From contig CAKOJC010000022.1 in NCBI GenBank assembly GCA_934088535.1, positions 1-18,903 on the forward strand: DNA of 18,903 nucleotides. The letters run 5' to 3'. Origin of the DNA: an uncultured Bacilli bacterium (GTDB lineage: Bacteria; Bacillota_I; Bacilli_A; RF39; UBA660). Of this stretch, positions 8,361 through 15,905 are shown one piece after another (the stretch's first letter is position 1; the number at the start of each line of letters is the position of its first letter). Below the pieces are notes generated by a model. The model did no database searches. It was not told where the DNA came from and worked only from the letters and a program-made list of their open reading frames with translations. The translations under genes and the position numbers were made by a program.

Positions 8361-8385
8361 TATTATAGCAAAGGGAGGATGAGTT

Positions 8386-8976
8386 ATGGATAATAATAAA
8401 GGGCAAACAATATTCTTATCCGTTATAGGAATTGCAACATTATTAGTTGCTATTATAGGTGCAACATTTGCATGGTTTAGTATTACTATTCAAGGTAATG
8501 ACCAAGCATCAAGTATTATTGTTACTACTGCAACAGTAGGTAATGTAGTTTTTACTGATGGTAATGAAATTAGTATGACTAATATTAGACCTGAAACTAG
8601 TCCACAAAGTGTTAAAACATTCACTATTGTTAATACTACATCAGGTGCTACTGAAAAGATTGGTTATGTTATCTATTTAGATGTAACAGCTAATACATTA
8701 AGTGCTGCTGCTGATGGATATTTTGTTCATTCATTAAGTGGTACTGCTAATAATAATGGTACTGTTGCTGATACTATAACTGAACAAGTTGTTCCTGGAG
8801 TTGGTAAGAATAAATTAGGTACAGGTACATTAAATGGTACTGAAACTCATACTTATACTTATTCAATTCAATTTAAGGAATCAAATGCTGATCAAAATGC
8901 AGCTCAAGGTAAAACATTTGCTGGTAAATTAGTTGTTGAAAATGCTACAAATAATACTACTAGTTCAGGTGAATAG
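8386..8976 (+). CDS. SipW-dependent exported protein, TasA/camelysin-like
   Basis: A 196-residue protein. Residues 9-31 form a hydrophobic signal segment ending GATFAWFS, the pattern of SipW-processed precursors such as TasA and camelysin. The mature part is rich in Thr, Asn, Ser and Gly, with one Cys-free beta domain: VVFTDGN, IRPETSPQSVKTFTIVN and the closing NADQNAAQGKTFAGKLVVEN. The last block matches the ends of the proteins encoded at 4567 and 9108. TasA forms biofilm fibres in Bacillus and camelysin is a surface protein. Fibre formation here is inferred. The strong ribosome binding site, promoter and terminator with a GAAA tetraloop suggest high expression, as expected of a structural subunit. 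The SipW-type peptidase encoded at 9681 is the likely processing enzyme. Confidence 0.82.
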   Translation: MDNNKGQTIFLSVIGIATLLVAIIGATFAWFSITIQGNDQASSIIVTTATVGNVVFTDGNEISMTNIRPETSPQSVKTFTIVNTTSGATEKIGYVIYLDVTANTLSAAADGYFVHSLSGTANNNGTVADTITEQVVPGVGKNKLGTGTLNGTETHTYTYSIQFKESNADQNAAQGKTFAGKLVVENATNNTTSSGE

Positions 8977-8995
8977 TTGATTAATTGTTATAATT

Positions 8996-9019
8996 AAGTA
9001 GTAGAAATACTACTTTTTT
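8996..9019 (+). terminator. Intrinsic terminator with GAAA tetraloop
   Basis: A perfect 8-bp stem AAGTAGTA/TACTACTT closes a GAAA loop and runs into T. It separates the exported-protein gene from the SipW operon. Confidence 0.9.
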
Positions 9020-9055
9020 ATTTTGTAAAATAAGTTTATTTAATATAATATAAAC

Positions 9056-9084
9056 TTGTATAATTATAGTAATTTTGCTATTAT
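9056..9084 (+). promoter_or_regulatory. Promoter of the SipW operon
   Basis: TTGTAT (9056-9061), 17 bases, and TATTAT (9079-9084) preceded by TGC (extended -10). GGTGA at 9096-9100 serves ATG 9108. Confidence 0.55.
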
Positions 9085-9107
9085 ATATATAGTATGGTGA
9101 CTGAGAT

Positions 9108-9668
9108 ATGGAAAAGGAAAAAGTTAAATCTAGAAAATTTAATATAATCATTTATTTATTAGTTTTAGTTGCTTTATTTACTATGTTAATTGGTACATCA
9201 TATGCGTATTATATTAAAAAAATTAAAAATGGTGATCAAACTAAAGTCATTATAAAAAGTACGAATATGTTACTCAGGTTTTATGATGGTAATCAAATAA
9301 ATGCTGTGGAAATTATGCCTGGATGGGAGGATACATATAGATTTTCAGTAGAAAATTATAGTCCTGATACTATTGGTAAATATAAAATTAAATTTGAAAT
9401 AATAAATCCATTAATTGATAAAATGGAAAATAATTTTGTTTATGAATTAAATGGTACATCAACTAAAAATAGTAATGATAGGGTTGTAATAAAAAAAGAA
9501 ACAATTATACCATATACTACTACTGATATTGGCGTTGGTACTATAGATGTTGGTTCATTACATGAATATGAACTTAAACTTAAATTAAAAGAGAATAATC
9601 AGAATCAAACTTATTTAGCTGGTAGGACTTTTATTGCTAAAATAGTTGTTGAGTATGTATATGAATAA
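9108..9668 (+). CDS. TasA/camelysin-like exported protein, second copy
   Basis: A 186-residue protein with a basic start, a signal segment at about 12-35 ending GTSYAYY (SipW-type), and a beta domain. Blocks shared with the proteins at 8386 and 4567 are LLRFYDGNQIN, IMPGWEDTYRFSVEN, GKYKIKFEI, and the final NQNQTYLAGRTFIAKIVVEY. It is first in an operon, 12 bases ahead of the signal peptidase gene, so it is very likely a substrate of that enzyme. It may be a minor fibre subunit or an anchor for the more strongly expressed protein at 8386, as TapA is for TasA. That division of labour is inference from gene order and signal strength. Confidence 0.82.
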   Translation: MEKEKVKSRKFNIIIYLLVLVALFTMLIGTSYAYYIKKIKNGDQTKVIIKSTNMLLRFYDGNQINAVEIMPGWEDTYRFSVENYSPDTIGKYKIKFEIINPLIDKMENNFVYELNGTSTKNSNDRVVIKKETIIPYTTTDIGVGTIDVGSLHEYELKLKLKENNQNQTYLAGRTFIAKIVVEYVYE

Positions 9669-9680
9669 TGGAGTTTTGTT

Positions 9681-10295
9681 ATGGAAGAAGATAAAAGTAT
9701 AAAAATTAAAAAAAGATTTAAGATGATTTATAAGATTATTAGTTATACTATAATATGTATTCTTATGTTTATAGCTGCGTTTTTAATCTTTTATGTTATT
9801 AGTGGCAAAATAGCTCAAAAACAAGGTAAAAAACCACTATTTGGTTTATATACAATTATAAGTCCTAGTATGACAGGTACGTTAAATGTATATGATGTAG
9901 CTTTTACAATGAGGGTAAATACTGATTCATTAAAAGAAAATGATATAATTACTTTTTATTCAACTAATTCATTCTTTGGAGGTACACCTATAACTCATAG
10001 AATCAAAGAAATAGTTGATGTACCTGGTACTGGTAAAATGTTTGTAGTTCAAGGAGATGCAAATCCAAAACCAGATGATGAGAAAGTATTACCTAGTAAT
10101 GTAGTTGGTAAAGTATTATTTAAAATACCTCAACTTGGCAGAGTACAATTTTTCTTAGCTTCTAAAGGTGGATGGATTATAGCTATAATGATTCCAGCAC
10201 TTGTTATTATATCTTATGATATATATAAAATATTTAGATTAGTACTTTTAAAAAGTAAATTATTAAGTATTGAAAATGAACATGGTAACATTTAG
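9681..10295 (+). CDS. sipW: Signal peptidase I, SipW (ER-like) type
   Basis: A 204-residue membrane protease that removes signal segments from exported precursors at the outer face of the membrane. One membrane helix lies at about 17-41 and another at about 164-188. The catalytic Ser is Ser63 in SPSM. The second catalytic residue is His106 in ITHRI, in place of the Lys of ordinary bacterial type I enzymes; this Ser/His form defines the ER/archaeal-like SipW group. The conserved QGDAN block is at 124-128, followed by Asp residues. It lies between a TasA-like substrate and a C39-like peptidase gene. GGAG lies 12 bases before the start. Family and mechanism are secure; substrates are inferred from the neighbours. 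Confidence 0.93.
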   Translation: MEEDKSIKIKKRFKMIYKIISYTIICILMFIAAFLIFYVISGKIAQKQGKKPLFGLYTIISPSMTGTLNVYDVAFTMRVNTDSLKENDIITFYSTNSFFGGTPITHRIKEIVDVPGTGKMFVVQGDANPKPDDEKVLPSNVVGKVLFKIPQLGRVQFFLASKGGWIIAIMIPALVIISYDIYKIFRLVLLKSKLLSIENEHGNI

Positions 10296-10306
10296 GAGGT
10301 ATATTT

Positions 10307-11356
10307 ATGTTATTAGATATTTGTGAAAATTCATCTGTTCTTAATGTAGTGTATATTGTTAAGATTATTACTTTATTAATATGCATAGTTGTTCCAATTA
10401 TATTAATGCTTTCTTTAATGATTAAGATAGTTAAAGAATTAGTTAATACTAAAGATGATGTTATAGAAAATATATTAAAGACAAGTTCTAGAAAAATGAT
10501 AGCAACAGTTGCATTATTTTTGGTTCCAACTTTTGTGAATGTTATAACTAGTATTACACCTGGTAATGATGGATATTTAAGTTGTTATGAAAGTGCAACA
10601 CCTGAATATATTGCTAGTAAAGCTGAAGAAGAAAAAATGATGTTAGAATTAAATAATGAAAAATATAAAGAATACAATAAAAAATTAGCTGAAGAAGCTA
10701 GAAGAAGAGAAGAACAAAGAAGACAAGAAGAAAATTCTGGTGGTGGATCTGGTAGCGGAAGTGGAAGTGGATCTGGTAGTGGTAGTGGATCTGGCAGTGG
10801 AAGCGGAAGCGGTTCTGGCGGAGATATAGGTGATGCTGGAAATGAATCTGTAGGTAGTTATAAAACTTGGAAACAATGTGATAGTAGATGGGGTAATAAT
10901 CCAATGGGTGCTAGTAAAACTATATGTAATGCTGGTTGTACTTCTACTTCTGTGGCTATGGCACTTGCTAAAAGCAATGTAAAAACTAATTTAAGTACTA
11001 CATTATCTCCTGCATCATTTGTTGCATGGATGAATAATAATGGTGGTTATGTTGGAGAAGATGGTGGACCTGGTAATTTACTTGCATGGTATACGGTACA
11101 AAGTTTGGCACCAAGTTTTAAATATCAAGGACAACCTGCTTTAACTGGAACAAATGAAGATAAAACTAAACAATTAAAAGCAGCGTTAGATAGAGGAGAA
11201 TATATCATAGCATCTGTTAATAATGGTGGACACTGGGTATTTGTTGATTATATTAAAGATGGAAAAGTATATATATTAGATCCAGCAAGTCCTGGACATA
11301 CAGAATTATTTCAATATGGAGGAGTTAATGAATATTCAAGTTACAAAGTTTCTTAA
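10307..11356 (+). CDS. Membrane-tethered C39-like cysteine peptidase with Gly-Ser linker
   Basis: A 349-residue protein. Two hydrophobic segments (about 11-40 and 63-83) with a short charged loop resemble the small two-helix VirB2/TrbC-type proteins, though this likeness is weak. Residues 100-143 are a charged, Glu/Arg-rich helix, probably a coiled coil. Residues 145-172 are a near-pure Gly-Ser linker. Residues 184-349 match the C39-like peptidase fold: KQCDSRWGNNPMG, the nucleophile Cys211 in NAGCTSTSVAMAL, His309 in GGHWVFVDY and Asp325 in ILDPASPG. C39 enzymes cut after double-Gly leaders or cleave peptides; C39_2-type members also occur as secreted hydrolases. A full AGGAGGT site (10294-10300) precedes it. 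It may trim or crosslink the TasA-like surface proteins; this is inference. Confidence 0.82.
   Translation: MLLDICENSSVLNVVYIVKIITLLICIVVPIILMLSLMIKIVKELVNTKDDVIENILKTSSRKMIATVALFLVPTFVNVITSITPGNDGYLSCYESATPEYIASKAEEEKMMLELNNEKYKEYNKKLAEEARRREEQRRQEENSGGGSGSGSGSGSGSGSGSGSGSGSGSGGDIGDAGNESVGSYKTWKQCDSRWGNNPMGASKTICNAGCTSTSVAMALAKSNVKTNLSTTLSPASFVAWMNNNGGYVGEDGGPGNLLAWYTVQSLAPSFKYQGQPALTGTNEDKTKQLKAALDRGEYIIASVNNGGHWVFVDYIKDGKVYILDPASPGHTELFQYGGVNEYSSYKVS
10739..10822 (+). repeat. Gly-Ser codon repeat (linker)
   Basis: Alternating GGN and TCT/AGT/AGC codons encode about 28 residues of Gly and Ser. Apparent reverse-strand reading frames here arise from the repeat and are not genes. Confidence 0.9.
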
Positions 11357-12044
11357 TTTAAAAAAAATATTATTATTATTATTAATTATTGTTTTATGTT
11401 CTGGCTGTTCTAGTGAATTATATTATAAATTTGATGATGATAAAGTAAATTCAAAAATAATTATAGAATATAATTCAGAGGAATTTAAAAACTATATGAA
11501 AAATATTGAAAATGGATCAAAATCAGATGATAATATGACAAATAGTGAAATAAAAAATAAATCCGAAAAATTATTTGAATCATATAAAATAAATAGTTTT
11601 AAAGATAATGATTTTTATCAATATAATGGGAATTTAACACAAGATAATGATAAATTTACTTATGTATATAGTTTTGATTATAAATATAATGAGTTTATGA
11701 GTAGTAATATATTTAATAATTGCTTTTCTGCTCCTGTAATTAGAGAAGATGAAAATGCATATTATTATGCTTTGTATGGTGATTATACTTGTAGATATTC
11801 TGATGGAATGAAATTTGTAGTAGATGCTCCTGATAAACTTTTAACTAGTAATTCAGATGATGTGAAAAATGGTAAAGCTACATGGACTATAAATCAACTT
11901 AAAAATGATATATATTTTTCTATAAGTAAAACTAAAGTATCTAATAATAATATATTTAATAAAATTTATATAATTGGTGGTGTTATACTTGGAATTATCT
12001 TTATTATTACATTATTCTTATATAAAAAGATTAAAGAATTATAG
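11328..12044 (+). CDS. Probable lipoprotein with C-terminal membrane helix
   Basis: A 238-residue protein that I cannot place in a family. The signal segment (about 12-24) ends CSGC, making Cys27 the likely lipidated residue, although Cys at position -3 is unusual. The body is rich in Asn, Asp, Lys and Tyr, with ELYYKFDDDKVNSKI after the signal and GKATWTINQL late. A membrane helix at about 209-232 is followed by a short basic tail (KKIKEL), so both ends may be membrane-fixed. An upstream ATG at 11316 lies just before the ribosome binding site GGAGGAG (11318-11324), so ATG 11328 is the better start. It overlaps the peptidase gene by 29 bases in another frame. It is last in the SipW operon and is followed by a terminator. 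Confidence 0.75.
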   Translation: MNIQVTKFLNLKKILLLLLIIVLCSGCSSELYYKFDDDKVNSKIIIEYNSEEFKNYMKNIENGSKSDDNMTNSEIKNKSEKLFESYKINSFKDNDFYQYNGNLTQDNDKFTYVYSFDYKYNEFMSSNIFNNCFSAPVIREDENAYYYALYGDYTCRYSDGMKFVVDAPDKLLTSNSDDVKNGKATWTINQLKNDIYFSISKTKVSNNNIFNKIYIIGGVILGIIFIITLFLYKKIKEL

Positions 12045-12071
12045 TACACAATAATGTGTACTTTTCTTTTT
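12043..12071 (+). terminator. Intrinsic terminator of the SipW operon
   Basis: A perfect 8-bp stem AGTACACA/TGTGTACT with an ATAA loop and the tail TTTTCTTTTT. It insulates the operon from the copper operon. Confidence 0.92.
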
Positions 12072-12078
12072 ATATGTA

Positions 12079-12108
12079 TTGACAGGGATACCCCCTATAC
12101 CCTATAAT
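12079..12108 (+). promoter_or_regulatory. Promoter of the copper operon
   Basis: Consensus TTGACA (12079-12084) and TATAAT (12103-12108), 18 bases apart. The start near 12115 falls on GGTGAT (12115-12120), so the leader is about 10 bases. Confidence 0.85.
12085..12102. promoter_or_regulatory. Candidate CsoR operator in the promoter spacer
   Basis: GGGATACCCCCTATACCC fills the whole spacer. It carries two TACCC half-sites and an imperfect GGG...CCC dyad. CsoR operators are known to have G/C tracts flanked by TA in or over such promoters. A run this GC-rich stands out in an AT-rich genome. The assignment is inferred from position and composition. Confidence 0.6.
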
Positions 12109-12124
12109 GCGTATGGTGATATAA

Positions 12125-12421
12125 ATGAATAAATGTGTTAATTGTGTTAGAACTAAACATAGAACAGAAAATGAAAAGAAAGATTTAAAAAGAAGATTAA
12201 AAATTCTTTCAGGACAAATTAATGGAATAGAACAAATGATAGATGATGATAGATATTGTGATGACGTATTACTTCAAATTGCTTCAGCTACGAATGCTCT
12301 TAAAAGTTTGGGAACTGAAATACTTAAAAATCATATGAAAACTTGTATGATTGATGAAATAAACAAAGGTAATAATGATGTAGTAGAAGATATAATAGGC
12401 TTAATGGGTAAATTAAAGTGA
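12125..12421 (+). CDS. csoR: CsoR-family copper-sensing repressor
   Basis: A 98-residue all-alpha regulator (DUF156 family). The Cu(I)-binding set is present as Cys45 (DRYCDD), His70 and Cys74 (KNHMKTC), the C-H-C pattern of copper sensors. Also typical are the LKILSGQINGIEQMI helix and ASATNALKSLG. Two extra N-terminal Cys (4 and 7) could join in binding. Apo-CsoR represses; Cu(I) binding releases DNA. GGTGAT sits four bases before ATG 12125. It leads the copper operon, and its stop overlaps the GTG start of the next gene (GTGA). Other DUF156 members sense formaldehyde, persulfide or nickel, but the neighbours favour copper. Confidence 0.93.
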   Translation: MNKCVNCVRTKHRTENEKKDLKRRLKILSGQINGIEQMIDDDRYCDDVLLQIASATNALKSLGTEILKNHMKTCMIDEINKGNNDVVEDIIGLMGKLK

Positions 12422-13722
12422 AAAAGATTTATATTAAAATAGAAGGAATGCATTGTATTAATTGTGAGAATACTATTAAATATGCATTAATGTCTGATAA
12501 AGATATTAAAAGAGTTAGTTTTGATGGTTTTATAGCAGTGGTTACATGTGAAAATAGACTAAGAGAAGAAAAACTTATAAAAGTTATTAATGATCTAGGA
12601 TATTATACAAGATGTGAATATATAAGTGATAATATAGAAAATTTAAAAGATAATATAAAGTTAAAAGAGTTTGTTATTATTTTATTATCAATAATAATTA
12701 TATGTTTTCTTTTATATAAAATATTTGGTTATAATGTGTTTAATATGATACCTACGATTGATAGTAGTATTACGTATGGTATGTTATTTGTAACTGGACT
12801 TTTAACAAGTATACATTGCGTAAGTATGTGCGGGTCAATTAATTTAGTTGCATCTATTAATAATGAAAATAAAAGAGAATTTAAAAGACCAATACTATAT
12901 AATTTAGGAAGAATTATTTCATATACAGTTGTAGGTGGTTTAGTAGGATTTCTTGGTAAAGTGATAAGTATTAATAATGTAGTAAGTGGTTTTATAATTA
13001 TTATTGCTTCTATGATTATGTTGTTGATGTCTCTTACGATGTTAAATATAATAAAAGTAAGATTTAAATTTTTTAAGTATAAAGTTAGTAATAGAAATCC
13101 ATTTATAATTGGATTATTTAATGGACTTATGCCTTGTGGGCCATTACAAGCTATGTAGGTATATGCTTTAACAACAGGTAGTATTTTTAAAGGTACGATA
13201 TCTATGCTCTTATTTGGACTGGGTACAGTTCCATTGATGTTATTCACAGGTGTTATATTCTCATCTATGAAAGGGAAAACTAAAATATTAATTAATAAGA
13301 TAGCTAGTGTTCTTATATTAGTATTATCAATAATTATGTTGAATAGAGGACTTCTTTCATTAAATATAGATTTATTTAAGAATAATAATTATGGTGACTA
13401 TGTTAAAACTACTATTAAAAATGGTTATCAGGAAATAGAATTTAATTTAAATTATGATAACTATGAAGATATAATAGTGCAGAAAGGTGTTCCGGTTAAG
13501 ATAATAATAAATGTATCTGAAGATAAGTTAACTGGTTGTAATAATGAAATAATTATAAGTAAGTATAATATTAAAAAGAAATTAGAAGTGGGAGTTAACG
13601 TGATAGAATTTACTCCTAAAGATGAAGAAACATTTAGTTATACTTGTTGGATGAATATGATTAAAAATAATATTAAAGTAATTGATTATATAAGTTATTT
13701 TGAAGGTGATAAAAATGAATAA
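12418..13722 (+). pseudogene. HMA - TauE/SafE (DsbD-like) - cupredoxin copper protein, interrupted by in-frame TAG
   Basis: One reading frame of 434 codons is broken by TAG at 13156-13158 (codon 247). Before it come an N-terminal HMA domain with GMHCINC, a membrane helix (about 84-102), and a TauE/SafE-type bundle with TGLLTSIHCVSMCGSI and MPCGPLQAM. After it, in the same frame, come VYALTTGS, more membrane helices, and a cupredoxin-like domain (KGVPVKIIIN, LTGCNNEI, FTPKDEETFSYTCWMNMI). This three-part layout is known in copper-handling loci. In relatives PCGPLQAM is followed by Gln, so CAG to TAG is the simplest change. ATG 13204 could restart the second half, but it has no good ribosome binding site. 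GTG 12418 is the start; the 3' end overlaps copA by eight bases. It could be a true nonsense mutation or a sequencing difference. Confidence 0.85.
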
Positions 13723-15904
13723 AATTGATCTTAGCATTGGAGGAATGAGTTGTAGTGCTTGTTCTTCAGGACTTGAAAAATATTTGAATAAACAAAAAGG
13801 TATAATAGATGCTTCTGTTAATTTGGTTCTTGCGATGGCTACTATAAAATATGAAGATATAAGTATAGAAGATATTGAAAGGTATATTAAAGAAGCTGGA
13901 TTTGAAAGTTTAGGACCTTATGATTTATTTAAAGAAAAGAAAAATAAGAATGTTAAAAAGAATTTAATGATATTTAGTGTATTAGTTATAATTTTGTTAT
14001 ATGTGTCTATGGCTCATATGGTTGGACTTCCATGTATAAGTTTTTTAAATATGGAAAAGTATCCTCTTAATTATGCTTTGAGTTTGTTAGTACTTACGAT
14101 TCCATTTATGATATATGGAATAGACATATTTAAGAGTGGTTATAAGAATTTAATACATAAGACACCTAATATGGATACTTTGGTTTCTATTGGGGTAATA
14201 TCTAGTTTTATTTATAGTTTAATAAGTACTATTATGATAATAATTGGTAAAGAGATGTATGTTCATAATTTATATTTTGAGAGTGCTGGAGTAGTTGTAT
14301 ATTTTATTAAACTTGGAAGATATATTGATTCTAAAAGTAAAGAAAAGACTAAAGAAGCTATTAAATCTTTAGTACAAATAACTCCGATGAGGGCTTTATT
14401 AAAGACCAAAGATGGTGAAAAAGAAGTAACTATTGATGAAGTAAAAGTTGGAGATATATTAATTTGTAAACCTGGTATGAAGTTTGCAGTTGATGGAATT
14501 ATAGTTGATGGTAGTACACATGCTGATGAATCATTTATTACAGGAGAGAGTAAACCAAATAAAAAGAATATAAATGATAAGGTAGTAGCTGGAAGTTTAA
14601 ATATAGATGGATCAGTTTTATATGAAGCTAAAGCTATAGGGAAGAATTCTACAATATCTGAGATAGTAAGATTAGTAGTAGATGCTAGTAATACGAAAGC
14701 GCCTATTGCTAGATTTGCTGATAAAGTAAGCGGTTACTTTGTACCAAGCATTATTTTAATAGCAGTTTTAACATTTATTGGTTATTTACTTTTAGGAAAT
14801 GGTATTAATGATGGTTTAGTTCACTTTGTTAATGTTCTTGTAGTAAGTTGTCCTTGTGCTTTAGGTCTTGCGACTCCTCTTGCGATAGTTGTTAGTGAGG
14901 GAGTATGTGCTAAAAATGGAATACTTGTTAAGAATAGTGAAACTTTAGAAAATTCTTATAAAGTTGATGCTATATGCTTTGATAAAACTGGTACTCTTAC
15001 ATATGGAAACTTAAAAGTTAATAAAGTTAATAATTATAGTAGTTATAAAGAAAGTGAACTTAAAGTAATTATTTCATCTTTAGAAAGTAAATCTAGTCAT
15101 CCAATAGCTGGTGCATTTAAAAGTGATAAATTAAAGTTTAAAGAAGTAAAGAACTATAAGAATATTGATGGTGTGGGTTTAGAAGGTACGATTGAAAATA
15201 ATAAATATTATATTGGTAACTCTAGATTATTTGAAATCTTAAATATTAAAAATGAATATTTAAGTGATGAAGAAAAGTTAACTCTTGAAGGAAATAGTAT
15301 TTTATATGTTATAGAAAATAAAAATGTTATAGCTTTGGTAGGAGTAAAAGATATAATACGAGATGATGCTAAAGATATAATAAGTGAATTAAGTAAAGAT
15401 AAAGAAGTTATAATGCTTACAGGTGATAATAAAGTAACTGCTGGTGTTATAGCAAAAGAACTAAATATAAATAATGTTATTTCTAATGTACTTCCAAGTG
15501 AAAAAGTAAAAGAAATAAAAAAATTAATGAAAGATAAAACTGTTATGATGATAGGTGATGGTATTAATGATGCTCCCAGTCTTGCTACTAGTAATATAGG
15601 CGTTTCTATTGGAAGTGGTACTGATATAGCTAATGATTCATCTGACGTTATACTTATGAATGATAATTTAGTTAATATAGTTAACTTGATAAATATAAGT
15701 AAAAAGACAATGAAAATTATAAAAGAAAATTTATTTTGGGCATTCTTTTATAATATATGTATGATACCTATAGCTATTGGATTATTTAATAATTTTGGTA
15801 TCAATATGAATCCAATGATAGCAGGTTTATCTATGACATTAAGTAGTGTTACAGTAATTTTAAATACATTAAGATTAAAGAAAATAAAAGTAAGGAAGTG
15901 TTAA
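13715..15904 (+). CDS. copA: Copper-translocating P-type ATPase (P1B-1)
   Basis: A 729-residue Cu(I) exporter of the cell membrane. The order is: one N-terminal HMA domain with GMSCSAC (10-16); membrane helices; the actuator loop with TGES; the transport motif CPC (379-381); the phosphorylated Asp423 in DKTGT; His462-Pro463 in SSHPIAG; TGDN; and GDGIND (614-619). The last helices carry FFYNICMIP and SMTLSSVTVILN, matching the YN and MxxSS motifs of Cu(I)-type pumps. A TTG-started extension of five codons exists upstream, but AAGGTGAT (13703-13710) four bases before ATG 13715 decides the start. It overlaps the preceding gene by eight bases, so it is co-transcribed under CsoR control. It is complete, and of typical length for a one-HMA CopA. 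Confidence 0.97.
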   Translation: MNKIDLSIGGMSCSACSSGLEKYLNKQKGIIDASVNLVLAMATIKYEDISIEDIERYIKEAGFESLGPYDLFKEKKNKNVKKNLMIFSVLVIILLYVSMAHMVGLPCISFLNMEKYPLNYALSLLVLTIPFMIYGIDIFKSGYKNLIHKTPNMDTLVSIGVISSFIYSLISTIMIIIGKEMYVHNLYFESAGVVVYFIKLGRYIDSKSKEKTKEAIKSLVQITPMRALLKTKDGEKEVTIDEVKVGDILICKPGMKFAVDGIIVDGSTHADESFITGESKPNKKNINDKVVAGSLNIDGSVLYEAKAIGKNSTISEIVRLVVDASNTKAPIARFADKVSGYFVPSIILIAVLTFIGYLLLGNGINDGLVHFVNVLVVSCPCALGLATPLAIVVSEGVCAKNGILVKNSETLENSYKVDAICFDKTGTLTYGNLKVNKVNNYSSYKESELKVIISSLESKSSHPIAGAFKSDKLKFKEVKNYKNIDGVGLEGTIENNKYYIGNSRLFEILNIKNEYLSDEEKLTLEGNSILYVIENKNVIALVGVKDIIRDDAKDIISELSKDKEVIMLTGDNKVTAGVIAKELNINNVISNVLPSEKVKEIKKLMKDKTVMMIGDGINDAPSLATSNIGVSIGSGTDIANDSSDVILMNDNLVNIVNLINISKKTMKIIKENLFWAFFYNICMIPIAIGLFNNFGINMNPMIAGLSMTLSSVTVILNTLRLKKIKVRKC

Positions 15905-15905
15905 T

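Noticed and set aside
10685..10904. Reverse-strand open frames over the Gly-Ser region
   Set aside because: They are low-complexity mirrors of the linker codons, without start signals.
12729..13247. Minus-strand open frame of 172 codons across the TAG site
   Set aside because: It lies antisense to a clear TauE/SafE domain and has no recognisable motif or ribosome binding site.
12418..13722. TAG recoded as Gln or pyrrolysine
   Set aside because: metG, the DUF1700 gene, and the genes ending at 8976, 10295 and 12044 all stop at TAG next to terminators or new genes, and only one internal TAG is seen.
13204..13722. Independent cupredoxin membrane gene starting at ATG 13204
   Set aside because: It lies in the same frame as the preceding gene, begins inside a membrane helix, and lacks a good ribosome binding site; it is the second half of the interrupted gene.
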